Shown piece by piece: positions 6,829-14,409 of a stretch of DNA of 17,234 bases (the first letter of the stretch is position 1; each line of letters begins with the position of its first letter). The DNA is taken from NCBI GenBank assembly GCA_913031515.1, contig CAJWET010000015.1, forward strand, positions 1 through 17,234, given 5' to 3'. This DNA is from an uncultured Acidimicrobiaceae bacterium (GTDB taxonomy: Bacteria; Actinomycetota; Acidimicrobiia; Acidimicrobiales; UBA8592). Under the pieces are notes generated by a model, which saw only the letters and a list, made by a program, of their open reading frames with translations, had not been told where the DNA came from and did no database searches. Both the position numbers and the translations under genes were made by a program.

Positions 6829-7710
6829 ATGAAACTTATAGCCGCTACCCGCGGCAGTCCGTTGGCTCTATGGCAAACACACTATGTTGCTTCGTCGCTT
6901 AAGCCTTTCGGAGTGAATGTCGAACCAATGATTGTCATTACTTCCGGCGACCAAGATCAGGAAGCCCCCATTCATGAAATTGGAGGCAGAGGTGTATTCG
7001 CGAAAGAAGTCCAAAATGCAGTATTGGAAGAGCGCGCACATTTTGCCGTCCACTCACTAAAGGATTTACCTTCGCTCACTCCTGAAGGGTTAGAGCTAGC
7101 AGCTGTCCCTCATCGAGGTGACCCAAGAGATGCCCTTGTCGGTTGCCTCTATGATGAATTACCTATTGGTGGGCATGTCGCAACAGGTTCGGTTCGTCGA
7201 AAGGCCCAGTTGGCTGCTCTTCGGCCAGACCTAAACTTCCATGAACTTCGTGGGAACATAGAAACAAGATTGGCCAGAGGAACAGAGTACGACGCTATCC
7301 TGATCTCAGCAGTGGCGTTGGTTCGCCTAGGTCTTCAGCCTCAGATCGTAGATATTCTCGAGCCTGAGTTCATGCTTCCTCAAGTTGGGCAAGGAGCCTT
7401 AGGAATCGAAAGTAGAGCTGGTGATGATGAAACGAAAGAACTTTTAACTCGTATACAAGATCCAGTTTCTCGAGCAGAAGTCGATGCAGAAAGATCATTC
7501 CTTTTAGAGATCGGAGCTGATTGCAGAAGCCCGATCGCAGCCTACGCGATTCATGAACAGAATCAGATACGTCTTCGTTCACTTGTAGCGAGCGAAGACG
7601 GGAAAACGGTTTTTGTTGATGATAGAAGCGGGAATGATGAAATTAAATTAGGTCGAATCGCAGCGGACACATTAATAGAGAGTGGGGCGAGGAACTTATT
7701 TCATTCCTAG
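6829..7710 (+). CDS. hemC: Porphobilinogen deaminase (hydroxymethylbilane synthase)
   Basis: A 293-residue cytosolic enzyme that condenses four porphobilinogens into hydroxymethylbilane. Visible motifs are T-R-G-S-P-L-A-L-W-Q (residues 7-16), V-H-S-L-K-D-L-P (74-81, catalytic D79), the substrate-binding run T-G-S-V-R-R-K-A-Q (119-127) and L-R-G-N-I-E-T-R-L (140-148). The dipyrromethane cofactor cysteine is C232 in G-A-D-C-R-S-P-I-A. Length is slightly short for the family because of a trimmed C-terminal domain. The start is 24 bases after the hemA stop. TAAATT (6817-6822) sits six bases before the ATG and no strong Shine-Dalgarno is present, so an extra leaderless promoter inside the operon is possible. 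Confidence 0.96.
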   Translation: MKLIAATRGSPLALWQTHYVASSLKPFGVNVEPMIVITSGDQDQEAPIHEIGGRGVFAKEVQNAVLEERAHFAVHSLKDLPSLTPEGLELAAVPHRGDPRDALVGCLYDELPIGGHVATGSVRRKAQLAALRPDLNFHELRGNIETRLARGTEYDAILISAVALVRLGLQPQIVDILEPEFMLPQVGQGALGIESRAGDDETKELLTRIQDPVSRAEVDAERSFLLEIGADCRSPIAAYAIHEQNQIRLRSLVASEDGKTVFVDDRSGNDEIKLGRIAADTLIESGARNLFHS

Positions 7711-7752
7711 AACAACTTTGTTGTCGAGCTTCTGAAAGGTACCTCGGAAAAT

Positions 7753-8517
7753 ATGGAATCTACAAAATATTCGAAACGTGAACTAGCTGGAAAGAAAATA
7801 GTTCTTACTAGGGCAAGCCACCAGATGAAAGAATTTTCTGAAGAATTGAAGAAATATGGAGCGATATCAATAGAGATTCCAACAATTGAAATTGTTCCAC
7901 CGTTAGACCACGGTGAGAGACTCCGAAACGCCATCTCCCATTTAGATGATTACGAATGGATTATTTTTACTTCAGCCAATGGAGTTGATCGATTTATGTC
8001 CATACTCCAACAGGTTGAGGAAATAGAAGGAGTACAGGTTGCAGCTATAGGTCCGAGAACACAAAGAAAACTCGAAGACTTTAATGTGCCGGTAGACCTA
8101 GTCCCAGAGAGTCATGTAGCTGAAGGGCTTCTGCAAATCTTCCCTGATGCTCAAACCGGTAGTCGAGTTTTGTTGCCTCGAGCTGCGAAAGCTCGAAGTA
8201 TTCTCCCAGATACTCTGATAGAGCGAGGGTGGCTTGTTGATGACGTGCCAGCATACCGAACAACTACCCCAGAGGTAGATGAAGGATCCGTACAGTTGCT
8301 TAAATCAGCTGACGCCATTGTGTTCACTTCCTCATCCACTGCGCAGAATTTTGTAAAAATGTATGGGAAGGAACACTTACCGCAAGTAGTAGTTTCTATC
8401 GGACCAGTTACTAGTCAAGCAATTATTGACAGCGGTTTTGTTCCAACTGTTGAAGCTTCTCCCAGTTCAATTGAAGGAATTGTCCAATCCCTCAATGAGT
8501 ACTACGCAAATATCTAG
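7753..8517 (+). CDS. hemD: Uroporphyrinogen-III synthase
   Basis: A 254-residue enzyme that closes hydroxymethylbilane with inversion of ring D to give uroporphyrinogen III. HemD sequences are poorly conserved, so the call rests on pattern and place. It shows the two-lobed fold signals K-I-V-L-T-R-A near the start, I-I-F-T-S-A-N-G-V-D-R-F, V-A-A-I-G-P-R-T, V-L-L-P-R-A-A-K-A-R, V-F-T-S-S-S-T-A-Q-N-F and V-S-I-G-P-V-T-S-Q-A. It lies between hemC and hemB. In many high-G+C actinobacteria this domain is fused to a uroporphyrinogen methyltransferase (CobA/CysG type); here it stands alone. The start is 42 bases after the hemC stop. Confidence 0.9.
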   Translation: MESTKYSKRELAGKKIVLTRASHQMKEFSEELKKYGAISIEIPTIEIVPPLDHGERLRNAISHLDDYEWIIFTSANGVDRFMSILQQVEEIEGVQVAAIGPRTQRKLEDFNVPVDLVPESHVAEGLLQIFPDAQTGSRVLLPRAAKARSILPDTLIERGWLVDDVPAYRTTTPEVDEGSVQLLKSADAIVFTSSSTAQNFVKMYGKEHLPQVVVSIGPVTSQAIIDSGFVPTVEASPSSIEGIVQSLNEYYANI

Positions 8518-8546
8518 CTTGAACAAGCCATCTTTATATGTTTTCC

Positions 8547-8562
8547 TTATGTTTCCACATAA
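8547..8562. repeat. Short perfect inverted repeat upstream of hemB
   Basis: TTATGT-TTCC-ACATAA is a perfect 6-base-pair inverted repeat with a four-base loop, about 40 bases before the hemB start. No T-run follows on either strand, so it is not a good intrinsic terminator. It could be an operator half-site pair or chance. Confidence 0.3.
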
Positions 8563-8603
8563 CACCCTTCCGAACGGGCCTCAGTGACTTGTAGACTAAA
8601 TCT

Positions 8604-9581
8604 GTGTCTTTCCCTAACAAGAGACTCCGGCGATTGCGAAGAACACCCGCCCTACGACGTCTGGTTGCTGAAACCAGACTAAGTGTTGATGACCTAGTTG
8701 CGCCCCTATTTATTCGTGAAGGTATTGAAACCCCTGTCCCCATACCTTCACTTAGCGGTGTAAAACAACACACACGTGAATCGCTGATCAACGAAGTCAA
8801 AGAATTAAACTCCATCGGTATTCCAGGAATTATTCTTTTCGGTATCCCAGAACAAAAAGATTCCCATGGTTCCCAAGCATGGGACCCCAACGGCATCGTG
8901 CAACTTGCCCTTCAGGATTGCCGAGAGGCGATTGGGGAAGACATGGTGCTCATCGCTGATCTGTGCGTCGATGAATATACAGATCATGGGCATTGTGGGA
9001 TTATTGGCGAAGATGGAACAGTTAATAACGACCAGACCATAGAGATATACGGGAAAATTGCTCAAGCACAGGCCCGAGCAGGAGCGGATATTGTTGCCCC
9101 AAGCGGGATGATGGATGGGCAAGTCCGAGCAATCAGGAATGCCCTTGATGAAGAAAACTTTGAAGAAACTTCAATACTTTCATATTCGGCGAAATATGCG
9201 TCTGGACTGTATGGGCCATTCCGAGATGCAGTAGATGTCACGATTGCAGATGGTGGCGATAGGAAGACCTATCAACAGGATTGGAGAAACGGCCGTGAAG
9301 CTTTAGCAGAAATTCGTGCAGACATAGAGGAAGGGGCGGACATGATCATGATTAAACCCGCGATCCCTTACCTCGATGTGCTCTCCAAAGCGAGACAAAT
9401 CACGGATTTACCGATAGCTGCGTATCATGTCTCCGGTGAATACGCAATGATCAAAGCAGCTGCTAACCAGAATTTGATTGACGAAAGAATTGTGGCTCTA
9501 GAACATTTAACAGCTATCAAACGTGCCGGAGCAGATTTCATTCTGACATACCTGGCCCGAGAAATTGCTGAAGTACTGTGA
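8604..9581 (+). CDS. hemB: 5-aminolevulinate dehydratase (porphobilinogen synthase)
   Basis: A 325-residue cytosolic enzyme that joins two 5-aminolevulinates into porphobilinogen. The Schiff-base lysines are K197 in S-A-K-Y-A-S and K251 in I-M-I-K-P-A-I-P-Y-L-D. Other landmarks are Y-G-P-F-R-D-A, G-D-R-K-T-Y-Q and Y-H-V-S-G-E-Y-A-M-I-K. The metal loop reads D-L-C-V-D-E-Y-T-D-H-G-H-C-G (residues 119-132), with C121 and C131 but D123 where zinc enzymes have the middle cysteine. GTG 8604 is the only start, because a TAG lies 12 bases upstream in frame; M-S-F-P-x-x-R-x-R-R-L-R fits actinobacterial HemB. There is no Shine-Dalgarno, and TAGACT at 8592-8597 could drive a leaderless message. The stop overlaps hemL (GTGA). 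Confidence 0.96.
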   Translation: MSFPNKRLRRLRRTPALRRLVAETRLSVDDLVAPLFIREGIETPVPIPSLSGVKQHTRESLINEVKELNSIGIPGIILFGIPEQKDSHGSQAWDPNGIVQLALQDCREAIGEDMVLIADLCVDEYTDHGHCGIIGEDGTVNNDQTIEIYGKIAQAQARAGADIVAPSGMMDGQVRAIRNALDEENFEETSILSYSAKYASGLYGPFRDAVDVTIADGGDRKTYQQDWRNGREALAEIRADIEEGADMIMIKPAIPYLDVLSKARQITDLPIAAYHVSGEYAMIKAAANQNLIDERIVALEHLTAIKRAGADFILTYLAREIAEVL

Positions 9582-10837
9582 GCAAGGAGCTACTATCTCG
9601 AGCTGAACTAGTCATGCCGGGTGGGGTGAACTCCCCTGTTCGTTCATTTAGATCAGTTGGTGGTACTCCCTATTTTGTTACTCGTGCCGAAGGCCCTCAT
9701 ATTTGGGACAGTGAAGGAAACCGGTATATCGACTATGTGATGAGTTATGGTCCAGCCATCGCAGGTCATTGCCCTCCTCAAATCATCGATGCGATCCAGC
9801 AGGCATCTGGTAATGGGACTTCCTATGGTGCGCCTACCCTTGCAGAAATTGAGATGGCTGAAGAAATATCTGTCCGTGTGGATGGGGTAGATATGGTACG
9901 TCTTGTTTCAAGTGGTACTGAAGCGACTATGACTGCAATTAGGCTCGCTCGGGGAGTAACAGGGCGCGACAAGATTGTGAAATTTTCAGGACATTATCAT
10001 GGCCACGCAGATAGTCTTCTAGCAGCCGGTGGGAGTGGCGTAGCAAATCAAGGCATATCTGGGTCTTCAGGAGTTCCAGCCAGTGCAGTCGCCGATACGA
10101 TCGTCACACCTTGGAACCAAATACCAGAGTTGGATAAATCAATAGCAGCCTTAATACTTGAGCCTCTCCCTGCCAATATGGGTGTAGTTCCCCCTAGTGA
10201 GAATTTCCTCAAGGACCTTCGAATCGCTTGTGAACAACACGGGGTTCTACTCATTTTCGATGAAGTAATCACCGGTTTCCGACTAACTATGGGGGGAGCA
10301 TCCCAATGGTATGGAGTGCAACCCGACCTGTGGTGTTTTGGAAAAGTAATAGGTGGTGGGCTCCCGATGGGTGCGTACGGTGGTTCACGGGAGATCATGA
10401 GCCACGTAGCCCCGCTCGGTGATGTCTATCAGGCAGGCACCTTGTCTGGGAACCCTATAGCGACAGCAGCTGGGCTGGCCCAACTCAAACTCCTTAATGC
10501 GTCTACATATATAAAATTGGAAAAAACTGCGGAACGGCTCGCTGAAGGATTCGCATTAGTTTTCAAAGACGCTGGCATCGATGCTGTTGTGCCAAGGGTG
10601 GGACCTCTATTAAGTATCTTTTTTACAGACCAACAGCCTTCAAACTTTGATGAAGCTCAGATCGCCGCAGAGAATGGAGTATATCCAGAGTTCTTTCACC
10701 ACATGCTGAAACGCGGGGTCGCTTTAGCTCCTGGCCCTTATGAGGCCTTGTTCCCCAGCCTTGCTCACACGGAAGAAATCATTGACCAAACCATTGGAAT
10801 CGCTCGGGACGCTGCTGCGGAAATGACCAAACGGTAA
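9578..10837 (+). CDS. hemL: Glutamate-1-semialdehyde 2,1-aminomutase
   Basis: A 419-residue PLP enzyme of the class III aminotransferase fold. It moves the amino group of glutamate-1-semialdehyde to give 5-aminolevulinate, acting directly after HemA. Conserved stretches include M-P-G-G-V-N-S-P-V-R-S-F (residues 13-24), S-S-G-T-E-A-T-M (111-118), H-Y-H-G-H-A-D (139-145), D-E-V-I-T-G-F-R (228-235) and C-F-G-K-V-I-G-G-G-L-P-M-G-A (253-266), where K256 is the PLP lysine. The GTG start overlaps the hemB stop by three bases within GTGA, indicating translational coupling. The gene ends one base short of the convergent DUF2238-like gene, with no room for a separate terminator. Confidence 0.97.
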   Translation: MSKELLSRAELVMPGGVNSPVRSFRSVGGTPYFVTRAEGPHIWDSEGNRYIDYVMSYGPAIAGHCPPQIIDAIQQASGNGTSYGAPTLAEIEMAEEISVRVDGVDMVRLVSSGTEATMTAIRLARGVTGRDKIVKFSGHYHGHADSLLAAGGSGVANQGISGSSGVPASAVADTIVTPWNQIPELDKSIAALILEPLPANMGVVPPSENFLKDLRIACEQHGVLLIFDEVITGFRLTMGGASQWYGVQPDLWCFGKVIGGGLPMGAYGGSREIMSHVAPLGDVYQAGTLSGNPIATAAGLAQLKLLNASTYIKLEKTAERLAEGFALVFKDAGIDAVVPRVGPLLSIFFTDQQPSNFDEAQIAAENGVYPEFFHHMLKRGVALAPGPYEALFPSLAHTEEIIDQTIGIARDAAAEMTKR

Positions 10838-10838
10838 A

Positions 10839-11471
10839 TTAATGTTCCACCGGAGAGATGATTTCTGCTCTTGATGCTCCGAGCCAGTAGACACCGATGA
10901 GTGACCCTACAATCCCTCCCGTGGTAGAAAGCGTTAGGTCCCCAATTGTATCCCCATAGGTTAATCCGAGGCCTCCACCGGTACCGGTTGTATCTACAGC
11001 CCATTCCATAATTTCCCAAATCACGATAGCTAATGCTCCGAATCCGGAACCCAGTAATACTGCATCTCGGCTTTCGGTAGTTCTGCGAAACCTAAACGCC
11101 TGAAAGGCACATACCAACAACACCCAATTGATACAGTGCAAGACATCGTCAGTAACAGAGAAATTCTCATATAAGCCTGCGACATTGCCAAAAGTATCAA
11201 GGGCGAATGGAGCCACCAAGAACGTATCAGCAACGTGAGGGTATGGATTCCTATCAATCTTACGGAATTTTTCAATTGCAGGGATTACAAGCGCTGAACC
11301 CACAAATAGAGGCACCCGCATTTCCATTGCCTTTCCCTCTAAGTAATCAATAGGGAAAACGAGCGCTATGGCGAAAAGAATGACTATTAAACACTTTGTG
11401 AGATAGTTAAACCGACGCGCTATGTCAGTCGTATCAAAATAAGTAACATTATTATCAAGTGGTATTCCCAT
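10839..11471 (-). CDS. DUF2238/YjdF-like integral membrane protein
   Basis: A 210-residue protein with about five or six hydrophobic segments (roughly residues 25-42, 52-66, 84-99, 110-127, 136-155 and 180-197). Conserved polar motifs sit at the helix ends: D-D-V-L-H (108-112), W-E-I-M-E-W (152-157) and Y-G-D-T-I-G-D-L (172-179). This arrangement fits the DUF2238 family of predicted inner-membrane proteins, whose function is unknown. The acidic and histidine residues would suit metal or proton chemistry, but that is a guess. The ATG lies five bases after the pgi stop, so it is probably the last gene of a cytochrome c-pgi-DUF2238 transcript. It converges on hemL. Confidence 0.7.
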   Translation of the reverse strand: MGIPLDNNVTYFDTTDIARRFNYLTKCLIVILFAIALVFPIDYLEGKAMEMRVPLFVGSALVIPAIEKFRKIDRNPYPHVADTFLVAPFALDTFGNVAGLYENFSVTDDVLHCINWVLLVCAFQAFRFRRTTESRDAVLLGSGFGALAIVIWEIMEWAVDTTGTGGGLGLTYGDTIGDLTLSTTGGIVGSLIGVYWLGASRAEIISPVEH

Positions 11472-11476
11472 GAAGA

Positions 11477-13090
11477 TTAAAGATTTCGTCTCTTCCGGTA
11501 ACGTGCGATTAGTGAAGTAGTTGATGAATCATGAGCTTTGTTGGTATCCGTACCGGTCAGATCACTTGCAACATCGTCGACAAGGGATTTCCCTAGTTCA
11601 ACCCCCCACTGGTCGAAGCTATTGATCTCCCATAGAACACCCATCGTGAAAACCTTATGTTCATATAGGGCAATAAGTTGGCCAAGGGTAAAGGGGTCTA
11701 AACGGTCGCCCAGGATCGTGGTACTTGGACGGTTACCATCTGAAGAAGTATTTCCCTTGTCCGTTTCAGTTCCAATAGCTAGCGCTTTACTTTGTGCAAA
11801 GCAATTAGCCAGAAGAGTTTCATGCTGTCTATGAATTAAATCTATGCTCAAATTGTTTGAAGCCAGTGAAGGCTCACAGAAGGCTATGAAATCAACAGGG
11901 ACAACTGTCGTTCCTTGATGGAGGAGTTGGAAGAAAGAATGTTGAGCATCTGTTCCTACTCCACCCAACAGAATTGGACCTGTCTCAAGAGTTACTTTGT
12001 TGCCTTCCCTATCGACATGCTTCCCGTTGCTTTCCATCTCTAGTTGCTCTAAGTATGTGGGGAAATGCTCGAAATCTTTTGAATAAGGGATCACTGCATG
12101 ATTAGAAAAACCCAGAAAATTCCTGTTCCAAACCCCAATCAAACCCATCAGAGCAGGGACATTCGCAGTCAAGTTGGATGTTCGGAAATGGTCATCCATT
12201 TTTTGGCAACCATCAAGTATCGTTTTGAAATTCTCAGGTCCGACGGCAATCATTACAGCGAGACTTGCCGGCGAACATACTGAGAACCTTCCACCAATCC
12301 AATCCCATGTTGAAAAAATATTGTTCGGCTGAAACCCGAAGGTTTCGGCTTTCTCACTGTTGGCGGTTACTGCAACGAAATGTTTCTCTAGAACATTTGA
12401 ATTTTTCCCTAGCGCCTTTTCTACCCATCCGACAGCCGCCTGAGCATTGGCGAGGGTTTCAGAGGTAGTGAATGACTTTGAGTTGAGAATAAAGAGGGTA
12501 GTTGCGGGATCCAGAGAACAAAGATTTGCATCAAGGTCTGCTGGATCGATATTCGAAATAAAACGACAGTCGATGCCGCTTAGGCAGAAGGGACGAAGTG
12601 CTTTATATGCCATATATGGCCCAAGGTGTGATCCACCAATGCCTATATTTACAACGGATGTTATTGGTTGGCCAGTTACCCCCAACCATTCCTTTGTTCG
12701 CACTTTCACAGCGAATTCAGCAGCTTTTTCCTGCACGCTTCGGATTAGTGGAATTATGTCCTGATCTGCTACTTTGACTGAAGATGATGGTGGCATTCGA
12801 AGAGCGGTATGTAGAGCAGGGCGGTTTTCCGAACGGTTGATTATTTGTCCGGTGAACAAGGCATCAATTTGCATTTCTAGATTAGTGTGGTCAGCTAATG
12901 CGTTGAATAAATCGATCGTTTCAGAGGTAATTAGTTGTTTAGAGAAATCAATGAATAGATCTGCCGCTTTAAATGAAAGAGATTCCACACGAGCGTTGTC
13001 TTGAAGAAGCTCTTGAAGGGAAGTCTCCTGTATTGAGGAACAGTGTTCCTCAAGTATCCTCCATTGAGATGATTGTGTTGGATCGACCAC
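11477..13090 (-). CDS. pgi: Glucose-6-phosphate isomerase
   Basis: A 537-residue enzyme interconverting glucose-6-phosphate and fructose-6-phosphate. The sugar-isomerase halves show I-G-I-G-G-S-H-L-G-P (residues 149-158), S-K-S-F-T-T-S-E-T (204-212) and the first family signature D-W-I-G-G-R-F-S-V (263-271). E-S-N-G-K (353-357) contains the likely base E353. H384 is in D-A-Q-H-S-F-F-Q-L-L-H-Q-G, and the second signature region ends at G-V-E-L-G-K-S-L with K501. Length is that of the classical bacterial/eukaryotic-type enzyme. The start is a GTG at 13090 without an obvious Shine-Dalgarno, 23 bases beyond the stop of the cytochrome c gene. Confidence 0.96.
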   Translation of the reverse strand: MVDPTQSSQWRILEEHCSSIQETSLQELLQDNARVESLSFKAADLFIDFSKQLITSETIDLFNALADHTNLEMQIDALFTGQIINRSENRPALHTALRMPPSSSVKVADQDIIPLIRSVQEKAAEFAVKVRTKEWLGVTGQPITSVVNIGIGGSHLGPYMAYKALRPFCLSGIDCRFISNIDPADLDANLCSLDPATTLFILNSKSFTTSETLANAQAAVGWVEKALGKNSNVLEKHFVAVTANSEKAETFGFQPNNIFSTWDWIGGRFSVCSPASLAVMIAVGPENFKTILDGCQKMDDHFRTSNLTANVPALMGLIGVWNRNFLGFSNHAVIPYSKDFEHFPTYLEQLEMESNGKHVDREGNKVTLETGPILLGGVGTDAQHSFFQLLHQGTTVVPVDFIAFCEPSLASNNLSIDLIHRQHETLLANCFAQSKALAIGTETDKGNTSSDGNRPSTTILGDRLDPFTLGQLIALYEHKVFTMGVLWEINSFDQWGVELGKSLVDDVASDLTGTDTNKAHDSSTTSLIARYRKRRNL

Positions 13091-13113
13091 AATTACTATG
13101 ATCGCACGAAAAT

Positions 13114-13911
13114 TCAGCCAGTGGCTTCTTCTAATGCTTCTTCGTACGCTTCTTCTGCTTCAGCGTTGCTTTCTAGGAATTCATCGAAGCTGCTTGCAAT
13201 CAACTGAGGATAAACACCTGCCTCCCAAACAGGGAGATCTCCCGACTCAGCCCATATTACATAGGCTTCAAGACTTTCCGGAGATTGGAGACCATGAGTA
13301 ACTCTCTCGTACAAAACAACCTCCAAAATTTGTAGCGAATCTAGTGACGCGAATCCAGGCATGACCCCTTGCGCTTGGGAGATACGTTGGCTGTCTTCAC
13401 GCATCGGATCACCGTAAGGGGTACCAGCGGCAGATGATCCATTTACGACCCATGCGATATGGCTCTCGACATCAGGAAAAGTCTTTACGACTTCACCTTC
13501 ATTGAGTTGGTAACCTACGCCACCTCCACCTCCAGCTCCATGGCAAGTAGCACACTGGTTATAGATCTCGCCTCCAGCGGCAATTGGGCCTTCTTCGTGC
13601 GAGCTAGGTTCCTCAAGGGTCCCCCAAATCATAAATGCCCAGATCGGGAGGAACAATGCAACTGGAGCCATCCACACAGGGATCTTTTTGCGGTTTTTCG
13701 CAGCTTCAACCCAAGGGGCTATAGGTTTTGGGGGCTCAACTTTCTCCAGTTCAGCCTCTGGTGCCTCAGTTTTTACAGGAACTGTTTCTTCATTGCTCGC
13801 AGATGATTCGACAATTGCAGCAGTTTGTTCTACTGGTTCAGCATCAGTACCTTGGAACCGCGCACGTGCTTCTCGAGATCTTTCAAGAAGATAATCAGGT
13901 ATTTCAACCAC
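13114..13911 (-). CDS. Membrane-anchored cytochrome c with N-terminal I-P-D-Y-L-L-E-R motif
   Basis: A 265-residue protein. It starts with M-V-E-I-P-D-Y-L-L-E-R-S-R-E-A-R-A-R-F-Q-G, then an acidic, proline-rich linker. A single membrane helix spans about residues 79-97. The extracytoplasmic mono-haem domain has C-A-T-C-H (120-124) and a probable axial methionine, M184, in G-V-M-P-G-F. The tail is very acidic. GTG 13911 is preferred to TTG 13929 because AGGGG lies five bases before it and it aligns the N terminus with the subunit-IV protein at 16253. No signal peptide precedes the motif, so the N terminus is cytoplasmic and the internal helix is the anchor. It is divergent from the cytochrome b operon and is probably that complex's electron carrier. 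No close named family is recognised beyond cytochrome c. Confidence 0.82.
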   Translation of the reverse strand: MVEIPDYLLERSREARARFQGTDAEPVEQTAAIVESSASNEETVPVKTEAPEAELEKVEPPKPIAPWVEAAKNRKKIPVWMAPVALFLPIWAFMIWGTLEEPSSHEEGPIAAGGEIYNQCATCHGAGGGGGVGYQLNEGEVVKTFPDVESHIAWVVNGSSAAGTPYGDPMREDSQRISQAQGVMPGFASLDSLQILEVVLYERVTHGLQSPESLEAYVIWAESGDLPVWEAGVYPQLIASSFDEFLESNAEAEEAYEEALEEATG

Positions 13912-14409
13912 TTTTACCCCTAAATTCAATATAGGTTCTTTGAAATAAGACCAATAATAACGGGTTAAAATTCACGCGAACTCCTGTATGCACCTAGCAC
14001 ACAAACCTTTCAAATGTTTTGGGTTGTACTTCTCAACAGAGAACCTGGCTTTTCCAAACTGCTGTGCTGATTATTTTCTAGAATAGTCACTAAAACTAGC
14101 AGTTAGCCTAGTCGAGGTTGTGCCTTTTCATCTGTTCTTTTTGGCGTATGAGTAATGTGAAATTTATCTAAGAGTCGCTTTCTCAATTTTTCTTGATGAA
14201 TTCGTCTAAGAAAGTTCTATGGGAACTGAGAAATCACTTTTGTAGGGAAACCACTAAAAAAGGAACTTAAATTGAGTGATTCACCCTTTTCCTCTTTAAG
14301 GGTGCGACGATGTGTAGACAGCCAATTTAGCGTGGTAAAAATAAGGATAAGATTCAATGCTTGAAAGAGCAAAGATTCGCTTGTGTATCACTCACGAGGG
14401 GAAGTAAAA
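13912..14409. other. Divergent intergenic region between cytochrome c and cytochrome b operons
   Basis: About 500 bases, A+T-rich, without a convincing gene on either strand. It must hold the promoters of both flanking units. Possible -10 elements are TAAGAT at about 14348 for the plus operon and TATTAT (minus strand) near 13955 for the cytochrome c gene; neither has a convincing -35. A hairpin (14282-14304) is listed separately. Ribosome sites at the two ends are GAGGGG (14396-14401) on the plus strand and AGGGG (13921-13917) on the minus strand. Confidence 0.5.
14282..14304. repeat. Perfect 7-base-pair inverted repeat in the divergent region
   Basis: CACCCTT and AAGGGTG form a perfect stem around a nine-base pyrimidine-rich loop, about 105 bases before the membrane-subunit start. 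No T-run follows on either strand, so it is a possible operator or leader hairpin rather than a terminator. Confidence 0.3.

Noticed and set aside
12447..12764. 105-codon plus-strand ORF inside pgi and similar long ORFs opposite hem and cytochrome genes
   Set aside because: They are complementary-frame shadows of clear genes with no protein-like motifs of their own.
13988..14086. 32-codon plus-strand ORF in the divergent region with several cysteines and histidines
   Set aside because: No ribosome site, no recognised zinc-binding spacing, and a length expected by chance in an untranslated region.
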